Below, piece by piece: positions 22,937 to 29,915 of a stretch of 29,915 bases of DNA. The stretch is from the IMG/VR virus record IMGVR_UViG_3300028027_000169, positions 1 through 29,915 of that record. One strand, 5' to 3'. A program made the translations under genes and the position numbers. The notes beneath the pieces were generated by a model. The model was given only the letters and a program-made list of their open reading frames with translations. It searched no databases and was not told the DNA's origin. The stretch comes from a virus. Numbering within the stretch: position 1 is the first letter of the stretch; each line of letters opens with the position of its first letter.

Positions 22937-25900
22937 TGGCAAAAGTAGTTAAGTATAAAGTTCCGAGTCAGGCCGCTAGTGGGGCACAAACGTTTAGTGA
23001 CAATTTAGTCGGTATTCAAATTACCGATGGTAGTAGTCAATTGACTAATACCAACTTTGCACTCGACAGAGCAACACCTGAAAAAGATAGTAAAAGTTTT
23101 TCAAGCGTACCATTTTCTGATTTCTTAACGTTAGACACTTTAAAAGAAGAAACTAATGCACCAAAAACAAATACATCAAAAACAACAAAAGATGTTATTA
23201 AGTTTAGACCATCAAGAAGTGATGCGGGACGTTCATTATTTGGTTCATTAAAAGAAAGAATAAACATTTCACTTGGTAGAATAATTGCTAAGTTTCCTGC
23301 GTCGTTATTAGCTGATAGCTCAACAGTAACAAAAACAACAAACTATACTGCGGAGAATATTTCATATGATAGTGTAACTAAAATTACTCAATTCGAATCA
23401 CAACAATCAATTTTTTACAATCCTTTTGAAATTATATTAACAAAGCCTAATAGCAATGTCATAATTGAGACCGATAACCCTGTTAGAGATTTTTATTCAG
23501 CGTTTAAAAATTATGTGTTAATATATCAAGGTGTTTCATACAACATCACAAATTATACCGAACCAACTTTTGATAATAACTTTGTTTTAACGTTAGAAGT
23601 TGAGGGTAATTTATTTAGTGGATACACTGATGTAAATTTTGATTATGTTATTAAACCAAATGATAGCATCATTGAGGAATTCTTTAAAAATTTAGATGAC
23701 CTTGAGGAATTATTACTTAATAGAGAATCAAATCCAATATACACTTCAAGTTTCAGAGTACCAAGAGACAATTACGATAACAGTGCAACTGATTTAGTTG
23801 GTGTTAACGTATCATGGCCGGTATCAAAAGATGGTTGGAATCCACAAATTGTGGGTATTGAATACAATCAATTTGTTCAAAGCTTATTTGATTTATCGGA
23901 TGAGATTGATGATTATAAGTCTAATTTAATTGTTAGATTCTTAACATCACCACAACTATTTGAATTCGACACGGAAGATAAAAGAGCTGAGTCCGTATTC
24001 CAATTATATGGTCAAAGCTTTGATAGTGTAAAAAAATACATTGATAACATTGCGTTCATGAGACATGTGAGTTACGATGCTATCAATAACATACCTGACA
24101 TGTTGTTAAAAAACTTGTCACAAAACTTGGGACTTGATACCGTAAATCTTTTCGATGAGAAAAGTTTAAACGATATTCTTTACACAAGACAAGATAGTAA
24201 CTATTCAGGTGTTGCTGTTGGTAAGAATTTAATTGAATCAGAATACGAATTCTATAGAAGAATTTTAATTAACTTAGCTCAATTATATAAGTCAAAAGGT
24301 ACACGTAAAACTTTAGAATTCTTTTTAAAATTCTTGGGTGCGCCGGAGCCAATGATTAAAATCAATGAGTATGTTTATGAGGTAACAAAATTACCAAACA
24401 TATCAACATTAGAGGATGATTTGTATGATGTTATTAATGACATTAAAACAGATTTTGTAATTACAGGTTTTTCTGCGAGTACATACACATATTTGACAGG
24501 TACAACAACTTCGTCAAGTGCATTAACAAGAGACGAATATCCAATTGATGAGAATGGTTTACCAAGAAAAGCGTATACCTCAAACGGTAATTTATATTTC
24601 CAAAAAGGTTCAGGTTGGTATGACATAACATTACAGCACCGGTCACCATTAATCTTAGATGAAGCGAATTCACAGTTAACGGGTAGATTAAAATTTACCA
24701 AAACCAAAAATGCACCCTATACTTACGGTGAAGATTACTTTGATGTTTTTAGAAATTTACCCGGCTTAGATTATGGTTTTGACTTAGAATCCAAAGTTGA
24801 TAATTTAAAAATCAAAAACAGTTCTAATGACCAAGAATCGTCATTAATATTAAATAGAAAAAATATTAGCGTTTACTTATCACCATCACAAACAATTGAT
24901 TATGATATTTGGAGACAATCAAAGAATGGTACCGTTAATTTTGGTGGATTAACACCACAAACAGGCATAACATTCGCAGAATTTATTGATAATGTATTAT
25001 CAAACGTCATCAAAAATTCACACTCAGTTAGATACGAAAAGACATACATTAGCTTAGAAGATGTCTACAATGCTTATGTTAGTACGGTAGAAGTACCATA
25101 TGATTTTATAACCCTTAATGAGTTTGTCAACAAAATGAGTCCATATTGGGTGCAAGTTGTAGAACAATTTATCCCCGCAACCACATTATGGACTGGTGGT
25201 AACGTTATTGAGAACGGTAAATTAGGTCGTTCGAAATTTAAATACAGAAAGCCATGTCAATTAGTTGAAATTATTGATGATGTTTATCCTGAAATTGGAT
25301 TTAGAACATACGTTAATGAAATCATCACGGATGTTAGCACAGGATTTCAACTACAATTTGGCGATTCAAATAAAGATGGTTATATAAGAATATTCCCAAC
25401 ATTTGAAATTGATGGGGTTAAGTACTCAGGAAACACAAGTGACACATCAACATATGTAGTTTTAAGTGGAACAACATCAAGCACAACAACATCACCCAAA
25501 CGAGCAAGTTTATATTGTGGAACAGCGGGAAATACTTTAGATGTTGGAGCGGAAGGTGCTGATGCGTATGATAGTACTTATTGTATTGACTTAGACGCAT
25601 TACATATATTATGGAAAGATGCAATTGTTGGTGCAATTAATTACATAAACAACAATTTTGGGTTTAATATTGATAATGTTGGTAAAAATACGGTTTATGG
25701 TAATAGTATTGGCAATTCAGCATTAACGGGCACAACAAATGGACCGTTATTATCGTATGAATTCTTTACTGATGATAATGGTAATGAAAAAATTAAATTC
25801 AAGTCATATAAATATGGACCAAATAGTTGTACCATAGTGAATTCATTTAATTTCTTTATGGGGTCACCATTATATTATCCAATTACATACGATGCGGTTA

Positions 25901-27744
25901 CACCGTTACCGACACCGTCAATGACGATGACGCCAACAATGACAATGACGATGACGCCAACTCAGACATCGACAATGACAATGACACCAACTCCGTCAAC
26001 AACACTTGCACCAACACCATCGATGACGATGACACCAACTCCGTCAACTACACTTGGACCAACACCATCGATGACGATGACACCTACTCAGACACCAACG
26101 ATGACAATGACAATGACACCATCGATGACACCAACGATGACAATGACAATGACATCAACTCCGTCAGCCACACCTGGTCCAACACCATCATATGGTATAA
26201 GTCTAAGTCCAGATAGTCGGGATGACTTAGGAGGTGCATTTACTGCAACAGTAACTGCCGCGAATATTTCATTCCCTCAAACGCTTTATATCACCATATT
26301 AAGCACATCTGGAACGGTTGATTTAAATGACTTTCAAAATAATTTTCCATCAACAATTACATTGAATCAATCGGGACAAGAATATTCATTCTCATTAGCT
26401 GAAGACCAATTAACCGAAGGTACTGAGAAATTTAAATTAGAACTTAGAAGTGGAAGTGCCTCTGGAACGGTATTGTCCACCTCAAATGAAGTGACAATTA
26501 TCGACGGTTCATTAAGTCCTGTTTATTATCAATTATCACCTTGTGCAGGTGGTTCTGATGTTTATTCAATACTTAAACCACCGGGAACATTTACTAGCGG
26601 ACAGAGAGTAGTGGGAAGTTCTGAAACCTATTATGCTGCGGGAAATACATTTACCGTGGACCCCGACCCTAATGGAACTAAGTATGATGTTGATGCCGTT
26701 TCACCAAGTATCAATGGTTGTCCTGAAGTGACACCACCACCTGAAAATAGAACCGCATATGTTACTGCGTGGACAAGAGATACAGTTGATTTAACAACAA
26801 TTAAGTCGGAAGTATGTGGTGTAGACGAACAACAATTAGCTATAAATCTTGGATATACTCAATTAAATAGTGGTAACCTTTATGTAGATGAAACAAGTAT
26901 CACATCAGGAACAACATATCAATTATACACTAGTAATGTAGCAACCAATGGTGCAACACCTGATGGTGGTGGTAAATGGTATGCAATTAAAATACAAGGA
27001 GCTTCAGGTAACTTTACAATGGTAGCATCAATTAATAGTAGTGGAATTATACAAGACTGGACACCATGTAGCACACCAGTACCATCATTATCAATGACAC
27101 CATCACTGACGCCAACTCCACCACCATCGACTGAACCTACTTATTTAACATCTCGTGGGCCAAGATGGGAATGTGATAATGGTACTGTTTACCAATACGA
27201 TATATATGAAAATACTAATTCATACTTTACAGGAAATCAATTTAGTAATGGAACAGGTGGAACTCTAACATTCTCAGGAATAACGTCAATGTTAACTTCA
27301 GAACCAATCACCACACCTAATTGGGTTGATTCGGGTTCACCATATTGTATAAATGGGACTGAATATCAACTAAAAATTGATAATAATCCATGTTCATCAG
27401 AATATAATACAACGGATGAAGTTGCAACAGGAGATAACTCAGAATGTTGGCAATTATCTGATGTTTATTATACAACATGTGCCAACGCAAACTCCGCGTC
27501 TGAACCATATCAATCATACGTGTTAAATGATACTTACAAATACACAACCTTTAATGTTTCAGGAAATTGGGAAAATCTTGGAACATTTATGCAAGGTGAT
27601 TGGTATTTTGTTGATTCCTACGGGGCACATAGAAGAACATTCTATACTGGTGATAATTTAGAATTGTTAGGAACAATTACTAATACAGACTTAAGTGAAT
27701 GTACGACTAGTGGCGGTGGTGGTGACCCACTTCCACCAGGTTGA
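22936..27744 (+). CDS. Giant tail protein: tail-protein-I-like N-terminal half fused to Met/Thr/Pro stalk, Calx-beta-like and C-terminal domains
   Basis: This 1602-residue protein starts on the last base of the preceding stop codon. Residues about 240-485 look like a baseplate/tail protein of the P2 I kind. FYRRILINLAQLYKSKGTRKTLEFFLKFLGAPEPMIKINEYVYEV at about 436-480 carries the SKGT..(T/S)(L/I)E(F/L) motif common in such proteins. A beta-rich region continues to about 985. A stalk at about 990-1085 is rich in Met as well as Thr and Pro. Residues about 1086-1190 resemble a Calx-beta domain, with the tell-tale end EGTEKFKLELRSGSASG...VTIID. Two further Cys-containing domains follow, separated by a short TPSLTPTPPPSTEPT linker, and the tail is GGGGDPLPPG. 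It may anchor a fibre to the baseplate as one chain. The domain calls are by eye. Confidence 0.8.
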   Translation: MAKVVKYKVPSQAASGAQTFSDNLVGIQITDGSSQLTNTNFALDRATPEKDSKSFSSVPFSDFLTLDTLKEETNAPKTNTSKTTKDVIKFRPSRSDAGRSLFGSLKERINISLGRIIAKFPASLLADSSTVTKTTNYTAENISYDSVTKITQFESQQSIFYNPFEIILTKPNSNVIIETDNPVRDFYSAFKNYVLIYQGVSYNITNYTEPTFDNNFVLTLEVEGNLFSGYTDVNFDYVIKPNDSIIEEFFKNLDDLEELLLNRESNPIYTSSFRVPRDNYDNSATDLVGVNVSWPVSKDGWNPQIVGIEYNQFVQSLFDLSDEIDDYKSNLIVRFLTSPQLFEFDTEDKRAESVFQLYGQSFDSVKKYIDNIAFMRHVSYDAINNIPDMLLKNLSQNLGLDTVNLFDEKSLNDILYTRQDSNYSGVAVGKNLIESEYEFYRRILINLAQLYKSKGTRKTLEFFLKFLGAPEPMIKINEYVYEVTKLPNISTLEDDLYDVINDIKTDFVITGFSASTYTYLTGTTTSSSALTRDEYPIDENGLPRKAYTSNGNLYFQKGSGWYDITLQHRSPLILDEANSQLTGRLKFTKTKNAPYTYGEDYFDVFRNLPGLDYGFDLESKVDNLKIKNSSNDQESSLILNRKNISVYLSPSQTIDYDIWRQSKNGTVNFGGLTPQTGITFAEFIDNVLSNVIKNSHSVRYEKTYISLEDVYNAYVSTVEVPYDFITLNEFVNKMSPYWVQVVEQFIPATTLWTGGNVIENGKLGRSKFKYRKPCQLVEIIDDVYPEIGFRTYVNEIITDVSTGFQLQFGDSNKDGYIRIFPTFEIDGVKYSGNTSDTSTYVVLSGTTSSTTTSPKRASLYCGTAGNTLDVGAEGADAYDSTYCIDLDALHILWKDAIVGAINYINNNFGFNIDNVGKNTVYGNSIGNSALTGTTNGPLLSYEFFTDDNGNEKIKFKSYKYGPNSCTIVNSFNFFMGSPLYYPITYDAVTPLPTPSMTMTPTMTMTMTPTQTSTMTMTPTPSTTLAPTPSMTMTPTPSTTLGPTPSMTMTPTQTPTMTMTMTPSMTPTMTMTMTSTPSATPGPTPSYGISLSPDSRDDLGGAFTATVTAANISFPQTLYITILSTSGTVDLNDFQNNFPSTITLNQSGQEYSFSLAEDQLTEGTEKFKLELRSGSASGTVLSTSNEVTIIDGSLSPVYYQLSPCAGGSDVYSILKPPGTFTSGQRVVGSSETYYAAGNTFTVDPDPNGTKYDVDAVSPSINGCPEVTPPPENRTAYVTAWTRDTVDLTTIKSEVCGVDEQQLAINLGYTQLNSGNLYVDETSITSGTTYQLYTSNVATNGATPDGGGKWYAIKIQGASGNFTMVASINSSGIIQDWTPCSTPVPSLSMTPSLTPTPPPSTEPTYLTSRGPRWECDNGTVYQYDIYENTNSYFTGNQFSNGTGGTLTFSGITSMLTSEPITTPNWVDSGSPYCINGTEYQLKIDNNPCSSEYNTTDEVATGDNSECWQLSDVYYTTCANANSASEPYQSYVLNDTYKYTTFNVSGNWENLGTFMQGDWYFVDSYGAHRRTFYTGDNLELLGTITNTDLSECTTSGGGGDPLPPG
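25903..26190 (+). repeat. Met/Thr/Pro-rich stalk
   Basis: About 96 codons of Thr, Pro and Met with Ser and Gln. Runs such as TMTMTMTPT replace the Val/Ile position of the other stalks with Met. It links the tail-protein-I-like half to the Calx-beta-like domain. Confidence 0.88.
25984..26079 (+). repeat. 48-bp tandem repeat, two units
   Basis: Units 25984-26031 and 26032-26079 each code for TPTPSTTL(A/G)PTPSMTM and differ at two bases. It is a recent in-frame duplication within the Met-rich stalk. Confidence 0.9.
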
Positions 27745-27762
27745 TAAAAATAATAAAATTAA

Positions 27763-27770
27763 TATTTATA
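27763..27770 (+). promoter_or_regulatory. TATTTATA element before the gene at 27777
   Basis: TATTTATA ends 6 nt before the ATG at 27777. The following TATA-rich bases (ATATAT) match those after the element at 20789. Confidence 0.45.
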
Positions 27771-27776
27771 ATATAT

Positions 27777-29831
27777 ATGAGCTTTTTAAACGGTAATAAT
27801 TCAGAATATCTATCAGCAAGATTAACACAATCAGGTAGAAGAGCAATTGCAAAGGGTGATTTTAAAATAAGTTACTTTTCAATTGGTGATTCGGAATTTG
27901 TGTATACTAATCCATTTTCTGGAATTACGGGTAATGTAATAACAGGTACAACACATCAAGGAGTATTTGCACCGTTAGATAAAGATTCACAAATTAAGTA
28001 TCCATTTTTATTTGATTCAACAAATGCTACACAATATGGTGTACCTGTAACAGGTTCAACGGTTGAAACAATTAGAAATCTAATGGAACCTGCGGGTTTT
28101 GTATCAGAATATAATTTACTTGAGGATGAATCTACGGTTCAATGTTTAAATAATACGATTAATTATTCTGGTATCACAGGTGCTTCATCGTTATTAGTAA
28201 CAATATCAACAGGCACAACTTACGCAAATTGTCAATATATTACATTAGCGTTGAATAAGTTTAATGGTGATATCATCACCGGTGATACTAATTCACAAAT
28301 TTATAAAGTAGTTTCGGTTACAGGAGTAACACCAACAACACAATTAATAGTGTTAGATAGAGCAACACCAAATTTATCGGGATTAACGGGAACAGCACAA
28401 GTAGTGTGTAATAGTTGTGACATGGCATCAACTGATAATGAAGACCCGTGGACATTAAATGTTGTATGGTCACAAAAACCAATAGGTTTTAGCACAGTAG
28501 ATGAAAGTATATCAGGTTTCACAAGTAGTAAATATATTTCAACAAAAGAATTTTTGGGTTATAATTCAACAGGACAAACATTTGTAAACTTAACGGGTGG
28601 AACAATAACAAAACCAACATCATACATTAATTCATTTGGTGAAGAGATTGAAATAATACCGACTGAACAAAAATCAATAGGTTTAATTCATTATTCGAAA
28701 CTTGGTGACCTTGAAATTGACCCTGATAGATTTTTTAAATATGACGATTATATTAGTATGGCTACCGGTTCTACAATTACTTTAGATGGTTCAGACGACT
28801 ACGAATATTTCCAAGTGTATCTTCCATTTTTGTCATATCATAGAAGTACAGGAACAACAATAGGTACAATTTTTACTGCAGATGACGAACCAAAATTAGT
28901 TAAGTCAGCTATTAATCAAAATTTCTCATTACGTTATAGAGATTTACTTGATGAGAATGGATACAAAGTTGGTAAGATTTTTGTTGACAAGAAGGTTGTG
29001 GTATTTGATGACGAAGAAATTGTTGCGGCATTAGATTATAAATCAAATAGAACATATACATTACCGGCACCAAAAGTAGGATTAACACCTTCAGATAGTA
29101 ATGCCGCAAATTCAACACTGAGTGGAACTACTGGTCAAACATTATGGGTAACGTATATGCTGTCAAATGGTACGGGGTCAACAACATTAAATGGTTTACC
29201 TTGTAATTATTTCACAAAAATCACGGGAACTACAACACCTTCAAATGTTACTGTTAAGTTTAACGGTGGATTTAACTTTATGAAAATATCAATGAATGAT
29301 ATTAAAAACGGATTTGTCTTTAATAAGTTTTACATATTAACACAAATGGTTGGAAATGGTGAACAACCACTATCAGATGATTGGAATTATATTGATTTTA
29401 CATCAGAAGCGGGTGGAGATGGTAATAATCCATTAGACCCAACAGACTTAACGGGTGTAACATTTACTATCAATAAAACCAAGTATAGTGGTGGTGCCGC
29501 ATTCGATATTGAAGATTTCATGGGTTCAATACCAAATGAGCCATCTACTTCACCACAATTTGGTGATGAGCAACCATTCCCTGGTTATGTAAAGTTAGTG
29601 AGAGCTACAGATATTGAAGAGATGAATTTCTTAATTAATTTACCAAATCTTAAGTTTACAACATCACAAAACCCAACAAGATTTAATAATGGTGTAGAAA
29701 CAACAACTAAAAAATATATTACCGAAGTAATATTACTTAACGAAAGCAAAGAGACATTATTAGTTGCAAAGACCGCAAAACCAATCGAAAGAGTTGGAAC
29801 ACAAGTTTTTGCTGTTAAATTAGACTTCTAA
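27777..29831 (+). CDS. Virion structural protein with N-terminal SEYLSARLTQSGRRAIAKG motif (684 aa)
   Basis: I chose the ATG at 27777 (MSFLNGNNSEYLSARL). A TTG at 27741 would overlap the previous stop and add 12 residues translated from the AT-rich leader and its TATTTATA element, so I reject it. Seen: residues about 9-40, SEYLSARLTQSGRRAIAKGDFKISYFSIGDSEFVYT, match a pattern I associate with structural proteins of T4-related phages, where N-termini of the type YLSARLT..GR..IA.G.F....F.(I/V)GDSE recur. The middle is Gly/Thr-rich and beta-like, and the closing KKYITEVILLNESKETLLVAKTAKPIERVGTQVFAVKLDF looks conserved. Its role is unknown. A baseplate-periphery or fibre-related component fits the neighbourhood. 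No Thr-Pro stalk, Cys cluster or catalytic motif is seen. Confidence 0.82.
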   Translation: MSFLNGNNSEYLSARLTQSGRRAIAKGDFKISYFSIGDSEFVYTNPFSGITGNVITGTTHQGVFAPLDKDSQIKYPFLFDSTNATQYGVPVTGSTVETIRNLMEPAGFVSEYNLLEDESTVQCLNNTINYSGITGASSLLVTISTGTTYANCQYITLALNKFNGDIITGDTNSQIYKVVSVTGVTPTTQLIVLDRATPNLSGLTGTAQVVCNSCDMASTDNEDPWTLNVVWSQKPIGFSTVDESISGFTSSKYISTKEFLGYNSTGQTFVNLTGGTITKPTSYINSFGEEIEIIPTEQKSIGLIHYSKLGDLEIDPDRFFKYDDYISMATGSTITLDGSDDYEYFQVYLPFLSYHRSTGTTIGTIFTADDEPKLVKSAINQNFSLRYRDLLDENGYKVGKIFVDKKVVVFDDEEIVAALDYKSNRTYTLPAPKVGLTPSDSNAANSTLSGTTGQTLWVTYMLSNGTGSTTLNGLPCNYFTKITGTTTPSNVTVKFNGGFNFMKISMNDIKNGFVFNKFYILTQMVGNGEQPLSDDWNYIDFTSEAGGDGNNPLDPTDLTGVTFTINKTKYSGGAAFDIEDFMGSIPNEPSTSPQFGDEQPFPGYVKLVRATDIEEMNFLINLPNLKFTTSQNPTRFNNGVETTTKKYITEVILLNESKETLLVAKTAKPIERVGTQVFAVKLDF

Positions 29832-29870
29832 GACTTTACTATTCATATTTTATTATTTAATATAGTTTAT

Positions 29871-29915
29871 ATGAATAAAAAAATACTTGAGTCGGCTAAA
29901 ATTCTTGGATTAGAC
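29871..29915 (+). CDS. Start of a further gene, truncated by the window end
   Basis: An ATG at 29871 begins MNKKILESAKILGLD and stays open to the last base (15 codons). The 39-nt AT-rich leader after the previous stop resembles the other gene starts (TATTATTTAATATAGTTTAT just before the ATG), though the exact TATTTATA element is absent. The short helical beginning gives no family clue. Confidence 0.5.
   Translation, partial: MNKKILESAKILGLD

Noticed and set aside
3002-27770. T4-type late promoters on the minus strand (TATAAATA is the complement of TATTTATA)
   Set aside because: Read that way they would drive transcription away from every gene here. The placement relative to + strand starts fits a + strand role better.
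27741-27776. TTG start overlapping the previous stop for the last complete gene
   Set aside because: The added residues (IKIIKLIFIIY) are translated AT-rich leader; the ATG at 27777 is followed by the conserved-looking N-terminus.
1-29915. Prophage or bacterial chromosome segment
   Set aside because: No integrase, attachment site or host housekeeping gene appears; RNR followed by a myovirus tail module is typical of large lytic phages. The window cannot fully exclude integration elsewhere.

Overview
The window is a one-strand, AT-rich block from a large tailed phage. It holds the end of a nucleotide-metabolism module and then about 27 kb of baseplate and tail-fibre genes. Every supported gene is on the + strand. 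The gp25-like and gp6-like proteins indicate a contractile-tailed (myovirus-type) particle. No gene start has a Shine-Dalgarno sequence, composition is low in GC, and one fibre protein ends in SprB-like repeats. Together these suggest a host in the Bacteroidota (Flavobacteriia-like); this host call is inference.

Layout. 1-2922: 3' part of nrdB and complete nrdA, a class Ia ribonucleotide reductase pair, closed by a clear intrinsic terminator at 2951-2977. 3013-5299: gp25-like and gp6-like baseplate wedge genes, 1 nt apart. 5353-9250: one long structural gene split by a +1 frame change near a run of six T at 7155-7160; by position it would be a gp7-like wedge protein. 9250-11810: two unrecognised structural genes, each overlapping the previous stop by one base. 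11825-20776: three giant fibre-like proteins made of small folded domains joined by very long Thr-Pro stalks. 20801-22936: three smaller unrecognised virion proteins. 22936-27744: a 1602-residue protein with a tail-protein-I-like N-terminal half, a Met/Thr/Pro stalk, a Calx-beta-like domain and further C-terminal domains. 27777-29831: a conserved-looking virion protein. 29871-29915: the first 15 codons of another gene that runs off the window.

The most unusual features are these. (1) Thr-Pro stalks with a six-residue period, scrambled at the DNA level except for one recent-looking 24-bp array. (2) A domain of about 100 residues, beginning SVTNPLDG, present three times in two adjacent fibre proteins. 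(3) A TATTTATA/TATTTATT element 3-12 nt upstream of seven gene starts and absent from genes that overlap or abut their predecessor, so probably a late promoter or leader element. (4) The frame-split baseplate gene.

How the genes probably work together: the RNR supplies deoxynucleotides for replication, the gp25/gp6/split proteins build the baseplate wedge, and the following proteins build the periphery and a set of long, modular, probably surface-binding fibres. The window holds no RNA gene, CRISPR array, integrase, transposase or supported minus-strand gene.
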